Assembly (NCBI GenBank): GCA_036939755.1
Contig: JALLAZ010000557.1
Location: 1-14,019, forward strand
Length of the DNA stretch: 14,019 nt
DNA from: Stephanodiscus triporus
Lineage: Eukaryota; Bacillariophyta; Thalassiosirophyceae; Thalassiosirales; Thalassiosiraceae
Direction of reading: 5' to 3'
Below are positions 1 to 10,600 of this stretch, one piece after another. Both the position numbers and the translations under genes were made by a program. The notes beneath the pieces were generated by a model that had not been told where the DNA came from, made no database searches, and saw only the letters and a list, made by a program, of their open reading frames with translations. Each line of letters opens with the position of its first letter. The stretch's first letter is position 1.

Positions 1-212
1 CTAATTTGATAGATTTAGTGTCTGGTGCTTAAACCCCGGTGGTGCTTAAACCCCGATACGGTAGGCCTGTTAACACATCACACACAACCTCCCCATTCTG
101 TGACTCAAAATGAAAAAAGCCGCTGCCAAATAAAGACTTCGCACTCCGCCACTTTCACTCCTCTTTCTCCATTCGAGAAGAGCAGCTGCACATTAAATTT
201 AGTCAATTCAGC
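1..212 (+). promoter_or_regulatory. Upstream region and probable 5' UTR of the TPR gene
   Basis: This is non-coding sequence before the large plus-strand gene. It holds a 17-bp tandem duplication (24-57) and an AT-rich run just before the start codon (about 191-210). An upstream ATG at 110 opens a very short out-of-frame reading frame that stops within a few codons. In the frame of the main gene, a TGA lies at 111-113 and no ATG occurs between it and 213, which supports the chosen start. I see no convincing TATA box. Confidence 0.4.
24..57. repeat. 17-bp tandem duplication
   Basis: The unit GGTGCTTAAACCCCGGT occurs at 24-40 and again at 41-57 with one mismatch (GAT for GGT at the end). It lies about 160 nt upstream of the TPR gene start. 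It could be a duplicated regulatory element or a chance slippage product; two copies are too few to decide. Confidence 0.85.
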
Positions 213-3200
213 ATGGGAAAATTAACTGGGTCATCGCCAAAGTCTTTCGAAACAGGGGCAGAAGCCAATAATGCGGAGGTCGTCCACAGGGAAAAGGCGT
301 CTATCGCCGGTGCGTCAGCTCTTTCCAGCTCCATGATCATGGCTGTCAACAATGCCGCTGAGACCGCCCGACTAGTCTTAGATCAGGTCGCCGGCGAAAA
401 TACGATTGACGATAATAGAAGCGTTTCCAGCGCACATCAATCATGTGGGTCTGGAAATTCTATCCACTCGCGCAGCAATTCAAGGGGGGGATCAGGTGGG
501 AACATCAATACATTTGGGATGGATACACCACAAGGCGATGGAAAATCAGACGATGAGCCTCAAGTTGAAGTCGCCCCTCCCCCGAACGCATTCCAAAACT
601 TTCCCATGTCGCGAGGTTTCGCCCCATTTCACAAGTCAACGGCTGCTGTAACTGACGTTCTCACCGATGGAACGGAGTTTCATGTGACCAACCACTTCGA
701 TGCCGCCGCGGCAATATCTGCAGCATTGGCATCCTCACACTTGGCAGACGCTTCTGGGTGCGTCGGAAAGTTGCAAATGTCGCATTCCTATCCGATGCGA
801 TCCGATCCTTCCAAACAACTACGTAAATCGCAATCGGGTGGTGCGGCCGAATATGTCCGTGCGACAACTGCTGAAGATGGGGATCAAAACACGCCCGTGC
901 AACGTTCGAAGTCCTCGGGCCTTCCAACGCGAGAAGAGGCAGAGGCATTAATGAAATTGAACAGAGATTCTTTTATGGAAGATGATATGTCAGTTGAAAG
1001 TTATGGTAACTTAAATTTTGTGCTGAGGGCAATGTCGGGCGATCAGCAGACCCTAAGTGCAGAGAATGGACAACTGAGTATGAATGTCAAAAATGGGAGT
1101 GAGAAAAAGCGACCAATAAAACCACAAGTTAAATCATCACTTGAAATTTCGGAGGACAATATCAGCACTAGTTTCGAGAACGAGTCCAATACGAGTTCAG
1201 TCGATGGATCCATTAGCGATTCCGGCTACTCATCTGATGTGTCTCCAATATCCATGTCGACAGGGGAGGATAGTGGTAACAAGAACCAGAATGGCGGAAA
1301 CAGTACCAATAAAACGGGAATGTTGGGAAGTCTTGCTAGAACACGACGTGCGTTAGTTAATGATAGTTATACAGGTCGTTATGAGGTGGAAGATGATGAA
1401 TACTCTTCAAATAGTGAAAACTCCTCTCATGGACGAATCGTAAATGAGGATGCGAAAAAGTCCAAGGTAACAATGCCTACAATAAATCTCGTCGGAGATA
1501 AATCTGCTGCCGACGATGACGCTATTGCTCCAGCTGCTCCATCTCTTGAAGAAAAACAGTTGCATATCAAGAAGCGTCAGTCCTTGGAGCACACAGTACA
1601 CGCACCTGTGCATCGAGTGTCTTTGTTTAATAGTTTTGATCGGAACTGGGAAGAGTCTGTTCAAGGCAGTGACAATTTCGAAGAAATACTTGATTTGGGG
1701 AGGAAATGTTTTGCCGCCTTGGCTAGCATGTTTAGATCATGCAAAGACGCTAGTGGTCGATCTATATTTGGCGATACTACTATTCGTTGGTGGGTTGATG
1801 ACGATGCGCTAACAAATGTTGATGACATGGCCAAGGAGGAAGAGAGCCACCAAGTGATTCCAATTGCTGTCATTCGTACTCTATGGAAAGCGGTTTTCTT
1901 TGATGTGGAAGAAAATACTTATTCCGAAGATGATGCAAATTGTATCATTGACTCGATTCAGCACACGCTGGTAAAAGATTTGTGCTATCTGACAGAAGTC
2001 GAAACACCATCTACCACGTGTCTACATTTACCGTGCGATGTCTATGCTGAATATGGATGCTACCTTTTACATCGTTTTTCACTGCAACACCAAGTAGCTT
2101 TCTGGCATTCAAGATTTGCCCTCAAGTTGCGTCAATTGTTGCTGGACAGCAGTCTCACTGATACTGACTGTGAGTTGAATTATGCCCCACTTAAAAAATC
2201 TGGTGGGCCCATTTATCTTACCAATATGTCGTCATTGAATCGCGTGCTCATTCTCTCTCTCTCCCTCTCTTCCTTCTCCTTTTCCTTCTCCCTCACTCTC
2301 TCATTCTCTTGTTTTCTGTATCAGCAATGATCAAACGTAGATATGCCGCATATTCTCTTCCGAGACATACAGCAATCGGGTCATTGGCTGTTGACCCGCA
2401 AGGTCATTTTGAGATAGATGCCACTGAGGATAAATGCGCGGATCTGCGTAGGAATTTATTCGATAATCTTCTCTGTGATAAAGATTTCATCAAAGAGAGA
2501 GCTAAATTACTTGGGATAGGAAACAATCGACCAGCTGAATCTGATGAGACGCTGAATAATGATGACACGAATACTCAAATCATGAATATTATCAATCAAA
2601 CGCGTGACAACGATTGGAATTTGCTTTACTCAACCAACTGCCATACGAAGGACATCGCATGGTGTGCTCCGTTCTGTGTTCCGGATAACAAACGATCACC
2701 ACCCAATGAGCAAAGTAAGAGTGACAGTCTTAGTGCCTTGACACTCACTTCCTGTGTGGATGCGATAGTGCAATGGGCAGAAGAATTGATGGCCTTTTAC
2801 CACTTGCTACATGATGGTGGCAAATTGACAATCTGTGCTGATACTAAAGAATCAAACGTCGCAATTCAAGAGAAAGAACTAACTAAAATTGATCGTCTTG
2901 CTCAGGTGATGTCATCTCACGAGGACACACTTGATGTCAAACCATCCAGCGTGGAAGAAATAGCCAAATCGTTGCTTGCCAAGGAAGATGCCTGGACGAC
3001 AAAAGACAATAGTTCGTGGCTTCTCAAGGACGAGCCTTCATTTATCAGGTCACTTCCGAAAGGACGTCTTAGGAAAATTATTGGTAACCCGCAAGAAGAA
3101 GCGAATCATGCATCACCGCTGGCAAACTTACTCAAGATAGAAATCAGTGATCTACGAACAACAATATCACTAGGGCGCTCCCTTCTTGGCCTAGCTCAAT

Positions 3201-6200
3201 TGGAAATTTTTGACAAGAAAATGATAGACTCAAGCTCGGAAATTTCTCGCCTCCAGCTAATACAGTGCTCTTGCCTAATGAATGCGATTGAAGTTCTATC
3301 ATGTTCAGCTACTATTCTGGGACACATATTATCTCTCGACAAGTTGGACGAGGACGACTTGGATGAAACAGTCACCACCACATTTGGGCCCAACTCAGTC
3401 CTTCAGCTATTTGCAGTGAAAAGAGAGGAATGCCTTCCAATTCTCTCTGTTGCAGGAATTCTGTCAGCCGACTCATGGTTTTCTTTTGGCAAACTGGTGG
3501 ATAAGACATGCAAAGTAGGCGCCGATGATCATCTGAAGCTTTTATGCTTTGAACGTGCTCTTCTCATTCTGAACTCACCGAAGTCAAACACTCTGAATAG
3601 TCGTGCCGCCGAATTTTCATCGCTTCTGACGCCTCTAACTAAATGCAAATGCTTTATTCAATCAAACGCTACGCATTCAATTGGAGTCTATTACTACGAG
3701 CAAGGCGATTTCGAGAACGCTGGAGAACATCTCAACAAATCGTCTCGGCTCAGAAGACAAATGCTTGACGATCATAGCCCGAACTGCGAAAATGCTGACC
3801 GCGGAAGCTTGTCAAAGCTTAAGCGCAACTATCTGGTCTCTTCGACATCAATATCTGAGGAAGTATTTGAGAACGTGTTCAAACAATCCTTAGCCCACGC
3901 ATGTGGTCTCCTTCCCAAAGGTGTATTTGAAGTACATGAGCTTGAATTGAATCTAAGCCTAACGCTTGAGTACTCGGCTCTTAATCAACATGCACGACAA
4001 AAGTACCAAAACGCCATCTCACTTTTTCAAGAGTCTTTGATCCTCCGAACTGTGCATGTAGGGAAGAATTCTCTTGATGTTGCCTCACTTCATTTCAATA
4101 CGGGTGTCGTCTACGACGATCTTGAACATTACGATTCTGCCATTAGCCAATATCACGAGAGCCTTCGGATTCGCCTTAATGAAAGAAACAAAGCAACTTC
4201 ACTGGCGGTCATGACAGACTTAGAGGATAGTGTGCTCTTGACGTAAGTGTAGAAAAACAATATCACAATCCCGCTCTTGTCTTGATTGAACCTAACCATG
4301 ACATTCTGCTCACTGTCAGACTGAAATGTATGGGCCGAGTCTATGAAACGACGAAGGACACGGACAACGCTATATGCTGTTACGTCAATGCGTTAGAAAT
4401 GGTGAATACAAAGCTCCGCAGCTACCGAGACCCAGCGGATGAATTCGATACCTTTGGTTTACGTCTCGGGTTAGCGGTGCCCGTTCCCACAATAATGTCT
4501 GACGATTTGAATGCAAAAAGCTGGAAATCCAATTTTCAAATGATGAACAGGCGAGAGCTTTGCCATGTCCTTGAATCTAGGCTCGCCAAACGGCGTGGTC
4601 GGTCATCCGTGTCTAAGCTGAAGAAAGAACTTGTGAAACTTCATTCAACTGTGATAGATCTTGTTCAGATGAGGAAGCAATACATCTGGAACAATGAATC
4701 AAAATCAACTAGGTCTAACTCGCCAGGCTTGTCCTTACTGCTGGCGTCGCTTTCATCTACTTTTAGTACAGGACGTGATGCCTTTGAGACTGCTTTGATG
4801 AGATCATCTTTTTGTCTAGGTCGAATGAAGCTTGAGGAATCACGATTTGAGGAAGCCTCCGATCACTTAGAAACTGCGCTGCGAAGCCAGTGGGTTCTGG
4901 ATCCTGCGTCGTCATCAGACTCAGACTCAGACTTTAGCCTTAAGTCTTTGTCTCGTGAGCGACAAAGGAAATCTGCAGTGGATGAGGACGACCCAGAGGA
5001 AGGGCAACTCTATTACTCTCTTGCGATCTGCAACGCTGCAGTGGACGACCATGAACGAGCAGTTCGCTGCTTCTTGACAGCATTGAGATATCTGCGGAGA
5101 TGTCTCCGTAAGGTAGACTCACTGGAAGTTGCCCGCGTACTATTTGACTGTGCCACAAGCTACTATTACCTCTGTAACTTTGAGCAGTCCATCTGCTTTT
5201 ACACTGAATGTCTTAGGATATTGAAAAGCGTCAACGGAGAAAAGTGTTCATTCCGTCGAGGTATTGTTTTGTATTGCTTAGTGATTGCGAAGGCGGCCGT
5301 GGATTTTGATTCAGAGGTTTCAAACTTACTGAATGAAGCTCAGAATCTGCTCTCCGGCTGCCACGACAAAACAATACTAGCTTATATGGAATTCAGTGAG
5401 TGATTTTTTTTATCCTCGACGAGGAGATGTCCGCGATGCTGAAGCATCTGGCTGAGGGATTCCCAGATGCCGTGGTGATATTAATATCCTAAACATGTCT
5501 CATCTTTGTTGTTTGACAGTGACTGCCGTGAGCTTACACAAAGCTGCATCGCAAGTCCCCGTGCGCATGCGATCGATAACACGGATATCTTCTACTGGAC
5601 TGAGTTCGGATGGCGGGCTAAGCTGGAAGGAGATGTGTGCGACTTGCTTGACAATGTTTGAACAAGTAAAAAATGAATGTTGGTTCGATCCATCAGAGGG
5701 TGTCGAGGATCCAGACGAGATAAAGCACCTCCCACTCTCTGGCCATATATGCTTTAAAAAAGGTCAAGTTTACGAGCTGATTGGCTCGGTTGATCAAGCA
5801 TTAAATTCTTTTCATGACGCGGCCAATTATTATCGAATCGCTTGTGGAGACGAAAATTTATTTTCTGCATCAGTCCTCCAACATATGGGAATGCTCTGTT
5901 CTGAAAGGACGGAGTATCCTGCACTCGGTTATTTTAACGAGGCTCTATCGATACGGAGGAACCTTCTTGGTGGAAATGATAGCTTGGTTTCAGAGACACT
6001 CTACTCTAGCGCAGTTTTATTGGCTCGATTCAATAGGTACGAGGCTTCGATGGAGAGGTATCATGAGGCCTTGCGTATTCAAATGAATGATAGACAGGAT
6101 TCCAATGAGGTTGCCAGGACCCTAGCTGGTGAGTTGCGCATTTCCCTGACTGTTTTGTGTAAAGAATCAATATCTTTCATACTAACAATGAAATTCGTCT

Positions 6201-7580
6201 ACTTGAACACAATTCTAAGGTATGGGGCTGTGTCATTATAACCACAGGGCATTTGGTCTTGCCTTGACTTGTTTGGACGGGGCTGTAAAGATAAGAAAAC
6301 ATCGTGTAGCTAGGCTGACACATTCTTCTGATTTTGTTGAGCTTTATGAAGTAGAAGTTGCTCTAGCCGCTGATTACTTCATGTCGGGAAACGCACACAT
6401 GCATTTGGGAGATTACGCACAGGCGATGCAATGCTTCATTCAAAGTCGCGACTTGAGGTGGGGTCACGTTGGACGTGGTTCTGTTGAAAAGATCTTGGAT
6501 AGATATTTCTCGGAAGAGACTGTCGACGAAGAAGAACTGTTGGGGCTTGCTCATTGCCTCCACAACATCGGGTTCGTGTTTGACATCAAGAAGGAATACC
6601 AGCGATCAAAACCTCACTACGAGGAGGCCTTAGCAATTAAGAACGCCTTAGCTGGCTTTAGCTCTACTGCCATGTCCATTGGGGACCAAGCTAATCCAGA
6701 TGAAAGTCGCGCTTTGGTGCTTCAGTCACTGACTGGCGATGACCATGGATATTGCCAAATGAATAAAGCAGCTTTATCTGCTTCTGTGACACGGCAGAGA
6801 ATTGCAATGGTCTATGTTAAGCTACGGAAGTATGATCACGCTCTTTTCCACTTCTCTCACGCACTGCGAATCCAGCGATCTGTACTAGGAAAAGACCATT
6901 TCAGCATTGGCATTATTTTATCAAACATGGGTAATGCGTTATGCCGCACATCAACTCACCCAGACACGGCCATTCACTGTTACAGTGAATCCTTGCGTAT
7001 TTCCAGACTTCGTTTTGGACAGAATCATACGACGGTAGCCTCAGCCATGTTTGATCTTGGCAACTTGTATGATTCAACCGAAAACTTTACCAAGGCAATG
7101 CACTACTACCGACGCGCTCTGTCAGTTTATAGACAGAAGTACTCACAGAACTTGACACGTCGGTTGTGTTCGGGTTTGCTAAGGCCAATAGATTTGACGA
7201 TTGATGGGGGAGAAGGGACTGAGCTTCTAAGTACAGGCGACGAAATCGTTATCGCCAGTGCTTCTCATCCTGCAAATCAAATCGGAGAACAGTACGCACG
7301 TGTGACCGAGGCACTTCGTAGAGCAAAACGCAAAGATATCATTAATCGAGGAGAAAGGATAGGCCGCATTGTAGATTCCGACGATGCATGGTTGACCTTC
7401 GAAGCGCATATGTTTCGCTTCGTCGAGATGCTGTCTTACTATGTTGTCAATCCTGCACAAACGATGGTGAATAGTACTATACAAGGCACGCGTCACAGGA
7501 TTGAATCTCTTGCTGCAGATGCAGTAATCAGCGCTGCCGATACTGTCGACTATCAGTTCTTGTTACTTATGCAAAAGTAA
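213..7580 (+). CDS. Giant TPR-repeat protein (about 2306 aa, five exons)
   Basis: I join exons 213-2169, 2325-4242, 4320-5395, 5520-6128 and 6220-7580; the total is 2307 codons with no internal stop. Residues 1 to about 480 are Ser/Asn/Asp-rich and probably disordered, with basophilic kinase-like sites (LRKSQS, VQRSKS, KKRQS). Residues of about 500-1080 look globular but I do not recognise them. From about 1100 to 2165 there are a dozen or more TPR units, several with the 42-residue spacing and the pattern A..L...G..Y....Y..A...Y..AL.I, as in kinesin light chain and nephrocystin-3-like proteins; examples are 'FNTGVVYDDLEHYDSAISQY' and 'MFDLGNLYDSTENFTKAMHY'. An acidic SDSDSD loop interrupts the array near 4915. 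The last 140 residues follow the TPRs and are non-repeat. There is no signal peptide or membrane segment. The likely role is a protein-interaction scaffold; partner and pathway are unknown. The start is the first ATG after an in-frame stop. Confidence 0.85.
2170..2324 (+). other. Intron 1 of the TPR gene (155 nt)
   Basis: The donor is GTGAGT at 2170 and the acceptor is CTGTATCAG ending at 2324, after a long CT-rich tract. The split codon becomes TCA (Ser) and the frame continues into exon 2. Unspliced reading runs into a repetitive Leu/Ser/Phe stretch and then a stop, which supports removal. A GT at 2203 is also frame-compatible but has a weaker donor sequence. Confidence 0.8.
2249..2312 (+). 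repeat. Pyrimidine-rich (CT)n tract inside intron 1
   Basis: About 60 nt of nearly pure C/T, with repeated TCTC, TTCC and CCTC words, sit directly before the 3' splice site. It probably serves as an expanded polypyrimidine tract and is likely length-variable between alleles. Confidence 0.85.
4243..4319 (+). other. Intron 2 of the TPR gene (77 nt)
   Basis: The donor is GTAAGT at 4243, a CCTAAC branch-like site lies at 4291-4296, and the acceptor is CACTGTCAG ending at 4319. Splicing forms ACA (Thr) and joins two parts of a TPR unit without a frameshift. Reading through meets a stop immediately after the donor. Confidence 0.88.
5396..5519 (+). other. Intron 3 of the TPR gene (124 nt)
   Basis: The donor is GTGAGT at 5396, a TCCTAAAC branch-like site lies near 5487-5494, and the acceptor is TTTGACAG ending at 5519. 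Splicing forms ATG (Met) and keeps the frame. The middle part (about 5412-5486) is open and looks coding-like, so an alternative splice form cannot be excluded. Confidence 0.75.
6129..6219 (+). other. Intron 4 of the TPR gene (91 nt)
   Basis: The donor is GTGAGT at 6129, a perfect TACTAAC branch site lies at 6180-6186, and the acceptor is TTCTAAG ending at 6219. The split codon is GGT (Gly), giving a seamless TPR junction (TLAG-MGLCHYNHR). Confidence 0.88.
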
Positions 7581-7667
7581 TTATCGCAGGAGGACCTAAA
7601 CCCTGACAGTTATATAGCAAAAACAACAAAGAGCGTTCAGTGATTCATTCTTTATTATTAATTACTT
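7581..7667. other. Short convergent intergenic gap
   Basis: Only 87 nt separate the stop codons of the plus-strand TPR gene and the minus-strand TDP1-like gene. The gap carries an AATAAA signal for the minus-strand gene. I see no AATAAA for the plus-strand gene here, so its 3' UTR may use a variant signal or run into the opposing gene. Overlapping 3' ends are likely. Confidence 0.7.
7651..7656 (-). terminator. AATAAA polyadenylation signal of the TDP1-like gene
   Basis: The complement of TTTATT gives AATAAA, starting about 11 nt past the TDP1-like stop codon (7670-7668) on the minus strand. The surroundings are AT-rich. The position is early for a 3' UTR but plausible in a compact genome. 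Confidence 0.5.
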
Positions 7668-10600
7668 CTACATAATCCTTTCTATGTCGGCATCGCGAGA
7701 AAATTTCTGCCCTAGCGGCGTAAGCTTCATATTTCCCACACATCCCGTCCCATCAGGGATGTCATGCATATATGGAGTGTGGCTCATTAAGTCTGAGTCG
7801 GGATCATCCTGATAAGGACTTGGGCGCAAATGATAAGGTATAGGAAGATTCACCTTCTTAACACAATCGAGGAAGGAAGGGCCGTCGCCTGTCTTTAGAC
7901 GGTCCTTGTACCATCTCTTTCCCTGCCCGCACTGACATCCAGCGATGTGGTTCGGGTCGGACACGTACAGCCGATCGTTCACTCTGTCGCCCACCACTCG
8001 TGAGCAGAATAGAATGCCAAGTTCAAAGTTGGAGTACGACATGGAGTCACTTGCTGGGTCTCGGTGGGGAGTTGGCTGACCTTGAGCTCCCCGAGAGAGA
8101 CAAGCACTCGTGAGCAAGAACCACGATAAGTATTCTCTTAAATTGAGACGTCCTCGCTCCATCTGATCGGAGTTATCACTCAAATGAAGCAATCTGCAGA
8201 CACTCTTAAGGTGAATGGAGGCGGATTTGTACGGCATCACGTTCGGGAGATGAGTGAACAGCGACATGCGAGATATGCAAGAACGATCTAATTTTGAGAA
8301 AGAAATAGATGAGAGGAAAACGTGAGCTTCTCCCCTTTCCTTCTTTGCTTTCGCGTGAGTCCATCGTTCGGCAATGGATGAGGCCAACTCGTTTTTTTTT
8401 CGCCGTATCGCATGACTTCTGCTCCTCATAGTGTCAGCGTAATCCATTGCTGGCCAGACTATATCCATGAGAAGCAGCGGGCCGTCATCGGGCGACTCAT
8501 CACCGCTGCCCCGCTGCGGGAGCTTCCAATGTGGCAGCATGTATGATCGCACGATCGCTTCCAAATCGTCCCTGGACCAATTTCCGCCTAAGGACGTCGG
8601 CTGCATCACTAATCTATCTTTCGCGCTCACGAGTGACGGGGGCAACCAGGGCTTATCCGCGTCCCTTTGACTTCCCACGGCCCCAATGGCCCTCGCGGAG
8701 CGGATGTGGTGGTCGTTCAGTATGCGCGACAGGACAAAAGACACACGCTGCGGGCCGTAAGCCACGCGCCGCCCGCACGCGGAGTATTGATGGTGTCCAT
8801 TCCCGGGCGAAGTCGGGATGCCGCTGACGTACGCGCCCGGGACAGTGGACACCAGGTGCGCCTCGGCCTCGTCGAAGCGATAACGATCGGCCAGCGCGGC
8901 CAGACCCGACGACAGGCCGGGGACGTATCGGCGGAGGAAGGCGTCGGGGAGCATCCCGCCATCCGGCGCCGCGGCCTCCGACTGCTTCTCGAGAAAATCA
9001 GTAAGTACCACGCCAAAGTCGGACGGCATCCCATGATCCGTCCCGCCCCTGCCCCCGATGCCGCCACCACCAATGTCGTTGACGTAAGTCGGACGAGGCA
9101 CTATCTCCCTGGACTCGAACCTCTGCACCCATGACCCCTCCATCGCGGTCTGCGGCGTCAGATTCGATGTGGACACTACAACGACCAACGACCCCGACCT
9201 CTCGAAGAGGAGGAAAAATTTGGGATGGTGCACACCGCGGACAGTCGTTCCTGGCTCGCGGTCGTCGTCGTCGTCATCGTCGTCGTCGTCCTCCTCCTCC
9301 TCCTCTGCCAACGAACGTTGTCTTCCCTCGGCCGGACGCCTACGGGGACGAACGAGCATGAAGAACGCCTCCCCACCAAACGAGGGAGACGGCCTCGCCC
9401 TTCCCCGTCCTGTTGCGGGGTTGCAGTTGTCATCGTTGTCGTCATCGACGAGAGAGGATGCCGCCTTCGCCGGAGTCCCCCCCGCATCGCGTTCCGACGG
9501 CCAAGCTCCGCTGATCAACGCGTCGTTGTCCTGCGATGAGTCGGCGTCGACGTCATCGTAGAGGATCGGCCTGATGGTTGTCCTTGGCATGGGCCTGCCC
9601 AGAACGCGGGACAGGATGTCCCCCGCTGTGGCAACTCGCGGGGGCGAGGATCGACGCATCCCAGGGACGACGACAACGACCTCGTCGTCGTCTTCGTCGA
9701 CGGCCCGGTCGGGACCTCCCGATGCGGCATCCCTCGAAGGGGCGGACGAGGTCGAGGTATTCGTCGACGTCGTTGTCGTCGGCGGCGTCGATGGGGGGGA
9801 ATCCGGCGGCGTATCCATCGAGACGGGAGGGGCCATCCGTCGCGCGAGGGGCGACGACGGCGACGACTCCGGGGGCGATCCCAGGGCGGTGGCACCATCC
9901 TTCCCCGGCCCGGTCCCGTCGTATGCCCGAGACGACGAGGACGAGGACGACGACGACGACGATGCGCGGCGGATACGGCAATCGGCTCTCGGCCGCTTCG
10001 GCGTCCGGGGCAGGTCCAGTGCCCTGCCATCGAACGTGAGTCTCACGCGCCGTCCCCCGCCCCCCCCAGTCGTAGTAGTAGTAGTAGTAGTAGTCGTCGC
10101 CGTCGTCCCTCCCCTTCCGCGTCGTTCCTTCTGATCCTCCTCCTCCTCTGACGCGCGATCGTTGCCCCCGCGTATCGACGCCGGACCGACGTCGTCCTCG
10201 TCATCAGGGTCGTTTCCCGCCTCGGGGCGGTCGGCGATCCCCCGGGGCGGATGGGATGACTTCGACGAAGACGGCGACGAGGACGGCGGACGACGAGGAC
10301 TACGACTACGACTAAGAATACGACTACTACTGCCGCCCCCAACGTCGAAGTTCGTTCTCCTCCCGTGTAGGACCAGCGTGGGTACGTGCCGGCGCCGTCC
10401 TCGTCTTTCCTCCTCCCCCCGCGTGGCGGCGGCGGTGGGGGGGGGGAACATGGTCGGGAATTCGCGCGTCAGGTAATCCGCATCGCCGACGACGTACGTC
10501 CCGATCACGACCGCGATCAGGTCGAGGGAGTTCACGAACTGCGTCCGGTCGAACATCGTCCTCCTCCCCCCGATCTCCCTCGCCATCGCGTCGTCGTCAA

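Noticed and set aside
24..57. Repeat at the window start as a CRISPR or telomere-like array
   Set aside because: It has only two direct copies with no spacer and no continuing units; the CCCC runs alone are not telomeric.
661..948. 95-codon minus-strand ORF inside TPR exon 1
   Set aside because: Antisense to a long open exon, with no recognisable motif; most likely a chance frame.
2225..2330. Protein continuing into the Leu/Ser/Phe-rich stretch after residue 670
   Set aside because: This is translation of the CT-rich tract of intron 1. A GTGAGT donor and a CAG acceptor remove it in frame.
7585..7605. CCTAAACCC motif as a telomere remnant
   Set aside because: Single occurrence with no tandem repeat; expected by chance.
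9515..10342. Alternative minus-strand frames of 99-171 codons in the repeat region
   Set aside because: Codon-periodic repeats keep all frames open. These frames are Arg/Pro-rich and do not connect to the conserved flanks.
8467..10476. Several plus-strand ORFs of 67-186 codons opposite the TDP1-like gene
   Set aside because: They are shadows of the GC-rich triplet repeats. Their translations are low-complexity Arg/Pro/Val runs with no domain, while the minus strand reads through conserved TDP1 motifs.
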